A stretch of 64,000 nt of DNA. Source: Daedaleopsis sinensis. Its lineage: Eukaryota > Basidiomycota > Agaricomycetes > Polyporales > Polyporaceae. Each line of letters begins with the position of its first letter. Within the stretch, counting starts at the first letter, position 1. The stretch is taken from assembly GCA_033807695.1 (NCBI GenBank), contig CM066301.1, positions 4,915,576 to 4,979,575 on the forward strand. The letters are read 5' to 3'. Below, piece after piece: positions 37,033-47,100 of this stretch. The notes beneath the pieces were generated by a model that saw only the letters and a list, made by a program, of their open reading frames with translations, searched no databases and was not told the origin of the DNA. A program made the translations under genes and the position numbers.

Positions 37033-37127
37033 GAGCAGTGCGTGTGCATGCTGTTCGCTAGCATCCCATCCCCTCGGCGCCCGGCCGGGCGAGGGATGCT
37101 AGCGAACAGCACGCACACACACTGCTC
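37033..37127. repeat. 35-bp inverted repeat forming a long hairpin
   Basis: Arms 37,033-37,067 and 37,093-37,127 pair at 33 of 35 positions around a 25-nt GC-rich loop. Core arm sequence GGGATGCTAGCGAACAGCA. The two mismatches are A-C and C-A on the + strand but U-G and G-U on the minus strand, so a minus-strand transcript would pair fully. Confidence 0.9.
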
Positions 37128-37250
37128 ACCTGCCACAAGGGACTTAGGGTACACAGTGTTTCAGATAAGGGTGCACACTGTTTCAGATATGGGGACTAGA
37201 TAAACGTCTCAGATCAGTGCCTCAGATTGTGAGACATTGCTCAGGTTGTG

Positions 37251-37258
37251 TATATAAG
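37251..37258 (+). promoter_or_regulatory. TATA box of the 37,289 gene
   Basis: TATATAAG, 31 bp before the ATG at 37,289, so the leader would be very short. Similar TATA elements precede four neighbouring genes. Confidence 0.6.
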
Positions 37259-37288
37259 CACAGAGAACCTATCTTCGAGTAACAAGTG

Positions 37289-38160
37289 ATGTCTCCCCTT
37301 CCCCTCCCCCCCTTCGTGACAGCACCTGTCGGACTTCTCGAACAGATGGCGGAGAACATAGATCCACCCCCAGTCAGAAAGCTTTCGGCATTCTACCTCG
37401 GGATGAGGCAAGCAATGCTGCATGCCAGCATAAATAGCAGAGGTGCGTATTGGTCTGGCTACTGCATGCTCTACTTACCGAAGTTCATAGACGACGACAA
37501 CTTCTGGGGGGCTTGGGCTGTCACACAGACTGCCGGCGGTGTCACGGAAACGGACAACGCAAGTGAGTGCTCGGATATGCCATCACTCGGTAAGTGTCGC
37601 TGCGGTTCTTATAACAGTGATACGACTAACTATCTGTGGATTCTACAGTATCTATCTCGGATTCGGAGGAGGACGAAGGCGACGAGCAAGGCACGGGGGC
37701 CGCCGAGAGCACGGAGGCATGCGAAAGGGCGGAGAGCGGTCTCACGGACGAGGCCCTCCTGCGCATCTGGAACTACTTGCCCCCAGCGCGCGAAACCTCG
37801 CCGTCCATGACGGCCGAGGACGCAGCCGGCGGTGCGTTCGGCCCCGGCGCCCGGTCAACCAGGTCGACGGCGGCCACAGGCGTCCACGGAGAGCTGCACG
37901 ACGTTCTCGTACCCTCTGCGTCCAACACGCATGACATTCAGACGTCCACGACGCCGGCGGACGACACGACCACATACGGCCAGCGTTCGCAGGACACCAC
38001 CACAACGTCGGCGACGGCGGTCAACCGAGAGCATCACGCCGCTCGCACGCCCGCTGATGCCACCACGGATGACACTCAGACGTCCACGACGCCGGCGGAC
38101 GGGGGCGTTGTCGAAGACCTCGCTAGCGGCGGAGTTGTCGTCCCGGGCGTAGAGGCGTGA
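37289..38160 (+). CDS. Small acidic/Thr-rich protein with a helicase-derived segment
   Basis: Exons 37289-37589 and 37649-38160 (59-bp intron, GTAAGT donor, TTCTACAG acceptor, phase 1) give 270 aa. Residues ~20-48 (EQMAEN...KLSAFYLGMRQAMLH) align by eye with the inter-lobe segment of the large helicase at 41,154 (EEIAN...NLQAFYLGIRQALLH). No other helicase motif is present. After the intron the protein is acidic (SISDSEEDEGDEQG) and then Thr/Ala-rich with a doubled TSTTPAD unit, ending GVVVPGVEA. The helicase gene has its 1.2 kb intron exactly inside this segment, whereas here the segment is uninterrupted. A TATA box lies 31 bp upstream. It looks like a helicase fragment that acquired a new tail. 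Whether it is expressed is unknown, and it may be a decaying piece. Confidence 0.55.
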
Positions 38161-38332
38161 GACACCGCGGTGAATGCTGCAGGCAGGGTGCTGGGGAGCG
38201 CTGCGCAGGCGGACGTCCGGGACGTCCGAGAGACGGGAGTCGATGTACATAGCGGGCGGTCCGGCCATCACGGACAGGCGGGAGATGGTCGATCAGTAGT
38301 GCCAGCAGAACGAAAATTGGAGAGCTTACTTG

Positions 38333-38340
38333 TATAAAAG
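38333..38340 (+). promoter_or_regulatory. TATA box of the 38,396 gene
   Basis: TATAAAAG, 56 bp before the ATG. Confidence 0.65.
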
Positions 38341-38395
38341 GAGAGAGACGAGGGGTACCTCAGCTCGCGACAACTCTGCCCCCACCGACTTCGTC

Positions 38396-39403
38396 ATGCT
38401 ACTCGAAGTCGAACACGTCCGCGCCCCGAACGGCACCAGCCTACCGTCGCCCGAATGTCTTACGGTTATCCCAGAGGACGACCTCGAAACTCTCGCCGCA
38501 CACTTGGACCCCGGCCAGGGAGAGGCTATGCGTCTTTTCGGGATGTACGAGTCGACGACATACGATAACGGCGACGCGACCGCAGAAGCGTCCGAGGACA
38601 CCGCCGAGGAAGACCTCGAAGCCGCTGTGCTCGCCGCGGTGCTCGAGAACCCCGACGATGTGGAAGTGGTGCACCGGTTCGTCATGTACTGGGCGACGAG
38701 ACCTGACCCCGGCGGTATGACGGCATTGGCGTCCGAGGGGGATGTGATACACGACGGATCGCGAGCGGAGACTCTCTCCATGACGTCGGACAGCGACTCG
38801 GAAGAAGAGGCGGGGGCCACGACATCGGAGGACGAGGCGGAAGGAGAGGCGGGGGCCACGGACGAGGCGGAAGAAGAGGCGGGGGCCACGACATCGGAGG
38901 AGAAGGCGGAAGGAGAGGCGGGGTCCACGACATCGGTGAGCCGGTCAGCCTTGGACAGGGCGCCGTCTACGTCCAAGTTCGACGACGACGCGGAGGCGGC
39001 GGCGCCCGTTGACGTGTCAGACGGGCAGTCGGAGGGGCACGCGACCTCCTCGATGTCATCGTTCGACGCAAAATGCGATGCGGCGGCGAGCGCAGAGGGG
39101 CCGGGGACGTCTTCAACGTCCGGGTTCGACACGGAAGGGGACGTAGCGGGCGGGCGCGGATCAGGCGAGCAGGCGACGTCTTGGACGTCCACTGGAAATG
39201 CGCAAGGCGGGGAGGAGGGCATGAGCTGGCAGCCAGGTGGTTTGCTGCGGCAGCTCGACAACATACTGCGCCACGCACCTCCACTCTTAATGGACACGAT
39301 TGGACTGAGATCGTCGCAGAAGGTAGTGGAGTACCACACGTACCTCAAGGGACGGTTGGGCGATGCGGTACGCGAGGAGGAGGAGAGTGGGGCAGGAATG
39401 TAG
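38396..39403 (+). CDS. Acidic repeat protein ending in a degenerate helicase motif I region
   Basis: Single exon, 335 aa, ATG at 38,396 behind a TATA box. Residues 1-115 are mixed and acidic. About 125-180 is a run of imperfect ~18-aa Glu/Ala/Gly/Thr repeats (EEEAGATTSEDEAEGEAG). About 180-275 is Ser/Gly/Asp-rich. Residues 276-310 (SWQPGGLLRQLDNIL, then APPLLMDTIG) align by eye with the helicase stretch just around the Walker A motif (QWHQKVGLLRMLENLM, then MPILLMDEVG). The Gly-x-Gly-Lys-Thr of the helicase is here Gly-Leu-Arg-Ser-Ser, so nucleotide binding by this segment is not expected. The 38,396 and 37,289 genes thus carry different pieces of the same helicase family. The coding sequence contains paired GACGTC motifs at 39,106-39,121 and 39,175-39,190. 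The function is unknown. Confidence 0.55.
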   Translation: MLLEVEHVRAPNGTSLPSPECLTVIPEDDLETLAAHLDPGQGEAMRLFGMYESTTYDNGDATAEASEDTAEEDLEAAVLAAVLENPDDVEVVHRFVMYWATRPDPGGMTALASEGDVIHDGSRAETLSMTSDSDSEEEAGATTSEDEAEGEAGATDEAEEEAGATTSEEKAEGEAGSTTSVSRSALDRAPSTSKFDDDAEAAAPVDVSDGQSEGHATSSMSSFDAKCDAAASAEGPGTSSTSGFDTEGDVAGGRGSGEQATSWTSTGNAQGGEEGMSWQPGGLLRQLDNILRHAPPLLMDTIGLRSSQKVVEYHTYLKGRLGDAVREEEESGAGM

Positions 39404-40112
39404 GCCGTTGGGAAAACTTGGGAGCGGATTGACGTAGATCTGTCTCTGATTTAGAGCAAGTATAAGCTGGCGTTAGCATGACTTATGAGGACTAAGCTCA
39501 CCAAAGAACGGGGTGGAAGACTTAGATGAGCGCGAGAGTTGACGTTGAAGGCCGGGACGCGTAGAGCGGGTTGCGAACGGGGAACGTGATGGGTAAGTAC
39601 GACGCGCGTGGGGGGCGTCGCGGACGTCCGTGGATGGCCACCGGGTGCTAGGCGGAAAGGAGCGAAAGTCGGAGCTGACAGAAAGCCGTTTGGGCACGAG
39701 CAAGTACTAGCTGGTCTGGCTTGGAGGCGGGCGATGGCCGTCAAGGACGTCTAAGTTTCCGCAAGGGAAGCAGGAGAGGAGGGCGGATGATGGGAGTTCT
39801 TGCGTCGTACGCGTGGACTTGTTTGTGTGGCGCTAGATTGATAACGAAGGCGTCCGGGACGAAGGCGACGGAGAGTGGAGAGTGGACACACGCAGGCTAG
39901 AGGACTAGCTAGTACGAGAAGACAGTGCGTGAAGGCGATGATGAAGCGAGTCGCGCGGTAGTAGAAAGCGTCTGGAGGAGGGAGAGGAGGAGCAGAGGAC
40001 GGCGAGTAACGAGCCCTAATTCGGCATGAGCACGTGGCTTTTCCGAATCGCGATCACATGTCACACGCGTAGTCTCGGACGCGTTCCCTCAGCCGTTCCT
40101 CCTCCTCCCATC
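39404..40112. other. Spacer, no gene seen
   Basis: Contains single degenerate GACGTCC words at about 39,615-39,629 and 39,735-39,751. No supported reading frame. Confidence 0.45.
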
Positions 40113-40118
40113 TATATA
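40113..40118 (+). promoter_or_regulatory. TATA-like element before the 40,155 frame
   Basis: TCTATATACC context, 37 bp before the ATG at 40,155. Confidence 0.4.
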
Positions 40119-40154
40119 CCATACATTAATCTCTGTCAATCTCGACAACGGGAA

Positions 40155-40491
40155 ATGCTTATCAACACCAAAGGTAGCGATGGTCACGCGGTGAGCCTTC
40201 AAAAGGTGTACTTATTGTTTACTTTGATCAGCACGCGCGATTGTTCCCAACTGGTTCAAGTACTCGCCCCCAGATATCTACCATAAGTTAACATACACTA
40301 ACGCTGGATAGATGGATTTCCGGCTCGACGGTGGCTCCTTTTGCTACATCAAAGATGGTGTACAAATCGCTGCGCACCTCGGGTGCTCAACCGCCTTTAA
40401 CCGAGTGCGTCTCATGCCCGGCGATCAAACATTCAAGGCTCACTTCGCATTTCAGGCACCGAGCACTCCGAAACATCCCCGGATCAACTGA
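40155..40491 (+). pseudogene. Small interrupted coding segment
   Basis: An exon at 40155-40173 (MLINTK) splices in phase over a 58-bp intron (GTAGCG donor, TTTGATCAG acceptor) to 40,232, giving ARAIVPNWFKYSPPDIYHK and a stop TAG at 40,309-40,311. The next codon is an ATG that continues in the same frame for 59 codons (MDFRLDGGSFCYIKDGVQ...) to TGA at 40,489-40,491. Both parts have protein-like composition, so I read it as one coding segment broken by an in-frame stop, or as two very small frames. No family is recognised. Confidence 0.35.
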
Positions 40492-41084
40492 GCAGCGGCA
40501 TTATGAAAGATTGGCTGCATGGTGCGCCCGTTCGCCATTCTCGCGTCTGCCGTTTGAGCCGAGCAACAATACTGAACGCCGTGCCAGGAAATGCGTCACA
40601 GCCGCCCCGATGTTGCATCCGCAACTCAAACCACGCGTTGCCGACTTCGTGGTCTTCTCTCGTGCGCCTGACGATCTGTTTGCTAACCGTAAGTGTGGTA
40701 CCATCTCTCATTGGATGCGGCTGATTGATCCTCCACCTTCCAGACGACCTCGCCCGGGCCCGACGTTCCCGTTGTGAGACTACCCCCAGTACCCGCCTCT
40801 GTGCGTCAGGGGGCGTCTGCGACGTCCAGATCCGCAATCAGATGTCACGCCGCGTGCATCTCCTTTTTGATACGTGCCGCGAACGGCGCGTCGGCCACTG
40901 TATTCAACTGCGGTGCGTTTTAAAACGTCCACATACAGCACTGAGGTACCATGCTAATTGGGTCATTCTGTGGCGCAGAGTGCCTCTGATGAAGTGCAAA
41001 ATGATCAGAGACACACGGGCTAGCATGATCGGAGACTACGCGCTAGGTGGAGAGCACGCCCCGATCGCTCTCTCCTCAAGTACA
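40492..41084. other. Spacer upstream of the helicase gene
   Basis: No supported gene. It ends at the helicase TATA element. Confidence 0.45.
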
Positions 41085-41092
41085 TATATAAG
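41085..41092 (+). promoter_or_regulatory. TATA box of the helicase gene
   Basis: TATATAAG, identical to the element at 37,251, 62 bp before the ATG at 41,154. Confidence 0.65.
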
Positions 41093-41153
41093 GTGCGCGC
41101 GACGCGCGCGACAGCCCCCACATCCCCCTGTTTGCACCCTGCGCACGCCCAGC

Positions 41154-44100
41154 ATGGCTCCAGCACCTCTAGTCGCTGTGATGCTCGACTTCGCGATGTC
41201 GAGCGCGGATCCTATCAACAATCCTGCCCCCTGGTTCTATGACGAGTGGATCGACATCACCGGCCGCGACCACCCTCCCTGGGCCGACATCTCAACACCG
41301 CAGTCGGCCGGGATGACCTCTGATAACCACGCCGCTGTGAAGGCGTACGTCAGGAGGTATGTCGCGATCACCAATCCCCACGATCGACTGGAGTTCTCGT
41401 TCCCCGGGTCCCCCGATGGTCGCACTCCGTACGACGAAGTTGGGCGTCGCGCCCTCTCCGACTGGCTCGCCGGACAGTGGCGGCTGTGGGACGTGAACAC
41501 CATTTTCGACGAGTGCATGGTGAGATCAAAGCGGGACGTCTACTTCCTCGCAGCAAACAGCCCGACCGGAGAAACGGTGCGTCTTCGAAAATTAAAAGTC
41601 TTTCCGTCACGGTAACTAACGCTCCCTGAAGATCGGTGGTATGGATAACAACCTGGTTGCACTCGCTTATCCGGACATGGCCATCCGACTTTTTGGCAAG
41701 GACAGCATGATCGAGGACACCCTCCCGCTGCCGGAGGTCCTCCGCTTCCTCCGTCGCATCACGTCGCTCTCCTTCAACCGCTATCGCAAGGTTCTTCGCG
41801 GGCGCATTGCATCGGCCAACAAACTTCAAGTTAAGGTCGACGAGTCCTACGCTGGTGAGTCCGCTCGTATGCATCTGATTCACGCTCTGATTTGAGTTAC
41901 AGCACTTCAGAAGGGGGACTTCACCCCTGTACTCATCCGCGCGTACCTCCGTGACACCCAGAACCTCCTCGCGAGGCTCTCGCTCTTCAAGGACAAGTCC
42001 CGCAAGGCTCGATGCGCTGATTACAAGGAACAGCTCGAGGAGATGCACGCCACGGTCCTGAAACGCGGCCCGGCGATCATCAATAGCAGTACGTTGCCCG
42101 AACACTGCACGTGTGTGTTTTTCAGACTGACTGTCGCGCAGAACTCCCGCCGTTGTTGCGGGACGCCCTTACACAGCTTCCGACGGCCGAAGACGTCGAC
42201 TCCGTCCTTCAAGCGATCGATGATTCCATCGCCGCGACCGACGAAGAACAGCACGACGCAGTGCTGCCCACGCCAATCGAACCCGTCAGCTGGGCCGAGG
42301 GTACCGAGAAGTTCTCGAAGAGCGCAACCGACGTCGTCAATAAGCTCCTCGGCCTCGGCGCGGACGGTGTTATCCCGGGCTTTAATCTGAAGGTCGACCC
42401 GGACGGCCTCACCACGCCTTGGACTCCGGAGGGTCGCGCGGTACTCGACAGCGATCAGGCCCGGGACCTGGTCCTTCAGTGGCATCAGAAGGTTGGTCTA
42501 CTACGCATGCTCGAGAACCTGATGCGTGCCATGCCGATCTTGCTCATGGACGAGGTTGGCGTGGGTAAGACGGCGCAGGGGCTCGCCCTCATTGCGATGT
42601 ATGTCATGTACCTCGCATACCGCAAGTCTGACCCCGAGAACCGACGTTTCCCGGGGATGTTCAGTACGTGTCCATCGCCGTCTTCATTTGCCGCTGATTT
42701 CAATGTGCTACAGCCGACGCGAAGTTCCCCGGCGGCCCAGGCGGCAATTTGCCCGACCGCCCGCACATCATTGTCGCTCCCGTCGGCCTCATCCAACAGT
42801 GGATGACCGAAATCCAACGTTTCATCAAACCCAAATGGTTCAGCGTCGTTCCATACCTCGGATCCTTCAAATCGTTGACACGCGCCGAGCACTGGAAGAT
42901 CTGGGACACGCTCATCGACTCGCCGATGCACCAGCGCATCCTTCTCGTCAGCACTGCGGTAAGCTCCGCGACTCTATCCCGTTACCGTGGTACACGTTCT
43001 CACCTTGGTACAGGCGTTAAAATCGGACGCCGAGCAATACTTCCTCAGTCCCTCTTCGAACGAGAGCCGTACCCAACGTCTGGAGCCATGGCGCCGCGTC
43101 GAATCCGCTGACGACAAGGCAACGCTGTTCGCCAGCGGGCGCAACTACGGCATTTTTCTCCTCGACGAGGCGCATCAAATACGCACCCTCAATCTTGCTA
43201 ACCTCGCGTGCACAGAGCTGCGACACCGATCCGCGATGACGGTCGCGATGACGGCGACGCCCATCATGACTTCTCCGCAGGCATGTCTACGTCTCTCATC
43301 CGACAGCATCCGTGTTGTTAACCTTATTTGTTTAGGATCTCTGTAACATCGGAAGATTCCTCGGACTCAGCAAGTTCATCAACTTGAAGCAGGCCGCCGC
43401 TATGGAGGCGTTCCGGAAGGCTTTGGAGCGAGCAGTCCGTCGAGAACGTCAACGGCGAAAGGAGGGTGAGGGCGAACTCAAACTCGCTCGCGCTCTCGCC
43501 AAGGGGCATAAGACTTCAGGCGACGATCGCAAGGACTACAAGGAAATCCTTAGCAAGTGGATCGACGAGATCCGGGAGGGTTTCAAATTCTACATCATCA
43601 GGCGCACTATCGCGTCTGTCGACTATCTCGGGCGTCCCATTTCCGGGTTGGAGCGGTATCGGGAGTACCCGTTGCTCCTCGAACTCACGGCGGCGGAACA
43701 CGACGTGCAAAACTTGCTAGCGGAGGAGATCGCGAACGAGGGCGTCACCACGAAGAATCTCCAGGTAAGCACGAACCTGCTCGCCCTCTTCTCTTTCTCC
43801 TCCTCTTCCTCCTCCTCCTCACTCGTTCTCGAGTGATGGAATGGGCTTCGGGGATGTCCCGTGCTCCGCACAGCGTGGCGCGGGACGTCCCCGGGAGATC
43901 AGACGTCGAGGACGTCCGCCTCGTTGCTAGCATGGGTCCCATTGGCTAGGTGCTCAGGCCGCTGGTCTATTCGGACCAACGATGGTTACAGTGCATGCGT
44001 TTCTCAAGGTGTGACGTGTGCAGCAGCTGCGACGTCTGGGACGTCCGCGCGGTGGGCAGTGCTCGTACATGTCCGGGACGTACGCACGATGTGCAACGGC

Positions 44101-47100
44101 TGCGATGTCTAGGACGTCCGCGGTGTGCTGCGGCCGGGACTTTCCAGACCGACGCACGCTGTGCAGCGGCTGCGACGTCTGGGACGTCCGCGGTGTGCAG
44201 TGGCCGGGCGGACGTGTGGGACGCACGCACGATGTGCAGCGGCTGCGACGTCTAGGACGTCCGCGGTGTGCTGCGGCGGGGACTTTCCAGACCGACGCAC
44301 GCTGTGCAGCGGCTGCGACGTCTGGGACGTCCGCGGTGTGCAGTGGCCGGTCGGACGTGTGGGACGCACGCACGATGTGCAGCGGCTGCGACGTCTAGGA
44401 CGTCCGCGGTGTGCTGCGGCCGGGACTTCCCAGACCGACGCACGCTGTGCAGCGGCTGCGACGTCTGGGACGTCCGCGGTGTGCAGTGGCCGGTCGGACG
44501 TGTCGGACGAACGCACGGTGCGCAGCGGCTGACACGTCTGGGACGTACGCGTCGTGTGTCGGACTGCGTGGCTACGTTCGTGCCATGGCGGAGCCGGACG
44601 TCCGCGACGCCGGCCTCTCCTTTTTCAATGTCCCGCCGCCAGCTCAGGGGACATGCACCCGACGTGTTCGGTAACTGCCACCCGCTGCTTTTCTGCCACC
44701 CGGCGGACGACCCAGACGTCGAGTTCCTATACAGCTCTGCTACAACGCATTCGGCTCCGACGCGTGCCCAGCAGCACCTCTGCGCTCGCTCTGGGTCCGA
44801 GCGTAATACCTCGATGCTCCCCGGGCGTACACGCCGTCGCTTTTGCCTCGCACCGACGTGAGCATGATGTCTCATTCTGTCAGACCCATGCTGTTGGTAC
44901 CCTGACATGCGAATCCTCAAGCTCTGCGTGCACGGACGTCTCGGACGTCCTTTCGCGCGTACTGTTTCGGGGCCTTTGCAGAGGGCTGATTGTTCATCTT
45001 TGTACAGGCCTTTTACCTCGGAATCCGCCAGGCCCTCCTCCATTTCGTTCTCGCTCACCATGGCGAGGCTGACTGGCCCCGCACACGACTTTACCGCGAC
45101 GATCCGTCGACCAAAATCGACACTCTCCTCGCCCTCGTCGGTCATCATCTCAGCGCTCCGGGCCTCGCGCCGCTGACTGTAGTCGATCCGGCCACAAATG
45201 CCCTGTCCACGCACCCCGATTACTTATCACACGAGGACGGCACCCCCCCTGTGCATACTATCGTTCAAGACGAGAAGTACGGCCCTGACCGCATCGTCGT
45301 TTACCTCGCCTTCCCCAAAAATAACTGGATCGTCGCGAAGGTGAGTGTTCGTCCGGGAAAAGTAAATTGTGTTGCTCACCTTTTGTTTAGGCGTTCCGAG
45401 AGGCGAATATCGACTTCGCGGAGATCAGTGGGTCGAAGACGCCTACCGCTCGCACCGAGGCCCTTCGACGCTTCAAGACCGACCCGCACTGTCGTGTCCT
45501 GCTCCTTTCAGGCGTCGGGATGGTTGGACTGAACATTGCGTGTGCGAACATCATGATTATAGTCGTAAGTTCCGATTCTTGACTCCAATTGTCGGTTCTG
45601 ATGTTGTGCATGGCTTTAGGACACTCTATGGTCAGCGCAGGAAGACTCGCAACTGATTGGACGCGTATGGCGTCAGCCTCAGCCGAAACAGGTCCATGTT
45701 TACCGCCTCATCGGCCGCCGTTCCTCCGACGTTTTTCTCAACAACATCTCATTCGACAAAGCCCTCATGCATGCCGCTTTCGTGGAGGCTTCGATGGCTA
45801 TGAGTACGTACCTCCCATCGCATCTCTTCACCCTCGTACTAACTTAACATGCTTAGAGCGTGCGTTCACAGTTCCGGACGAGGACCTGGAGGCCGGGCCT
45901 CAGGCTTCCTCTCTCAGCAGCGGCGACAGGACCGACTCTGAGGATGAGCTCGAGGACTTTGACAGCGTTTCGCGTGCGCGTGGACGTGGACGTGGCCGTG
46001 GCCGAGGGTCTAGAGGGGCAAACTCGTCCGGCCGCGGCGCTGGCCGCGCTAGCACTCGCATTACAGGGACGAACGCGCGCAGCAACTATCCTCCTCTCAC
46101 AAGCTCGGGGACGTCTCGCAAGAGGAAGGATCCTCCCGCTGATGGAGCAGCCGATGAACAGGGCTCCGGCGCGGGCGACGCGACTGCGAAGGTTGCGAAG
46201 TCTCGCAAGGTTCCCAGATCTGCCAGCGTTGTCGACTCCGACGACGACGATGACCAGGACCCCGCGGCGTCCAACCGCCTGGCTCCGTCCACCTCCATGA
46301 AAGCGTCTGGATCGGGGCAGCGTAAGGCCAGCTCGAAGATATCCAAGAAGGCCGCCGAGAAAGCTGCCTTCGCGCTCCTCAGCCCGGAGGATCAGGCTAC
46401 GGCTATTGCTGCGAGGAAGCGGCTGGCCGCGGAGAAGGGTAAAGAGACTCGAGCGCGGAACAAAGCGGCGAAGGAGGCGGCCGCTGCGGCTGCCCGCGCG
46501 CCCTCGGAGGCAACTCCCTCCAACCCCAAGAACACCCCTGAGGGTGGTGCTTCTAGTCAACCGACGACTTCGAATACGACTCCGGCGCATCCCCAGCCAT
46601 CCGCAGCAAACACATCGGGCAGTAAGAAGCTTGCGGACGATCACAGCCGTACCAACGGCGCGACGGGCCCTGGCGCCGAGGATGACTCGTCCGCGGGCGG
46701 TCAGAAGCCCTCCCAACCCTCGTCCAACGGTGCGACGGGCTCCGGCGTCGAGCAGAGCGGCGCGGACGCCCTCAAGACTCCCCAGGTCTCCACGAACGGC
46801 GCGACGGGCCCCGGAGGCGAGCAGAGCGGTGCGGACGCCCTCAAGACCCCTCAGGTTACGTCCAACGGCGCGACGAGCCCCGGCGGCGAGCAGAGCGGTG
46901 CGGACGCCCTCAAGACCCCCCAGGTCCCGTCCGACCGCGCGACGGGCCCCGGCGGCGAACACAGCGGTGCGGACGCCCTCAAGACCCCCCAGGTCCCGTC
47001 CAACCGCGCGACGGGCTCCGGTGTCGAGCAGAGCGGCGCGGACACCCTCAAGACTCCCCAGGTCTCCACGAACGGCGCGACGGGCCCCGGCGGCGAGCAG

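Noticed and set aside
43900..44960. CRISPR-like regular repeats
   Set aside because: Spacers between motifs are themselves repeated, no cas genes are present and the host is a eukaryote. It is a minisatellite.
44109..45214. Several long frames on both strands across the GACGTC array (for example 320 codons on the minus strand)
   Set aside because: They arise from a repeat whose unit lengths keep frames open. The region is explained as an intron with good donor and acceptor and continuous phase.
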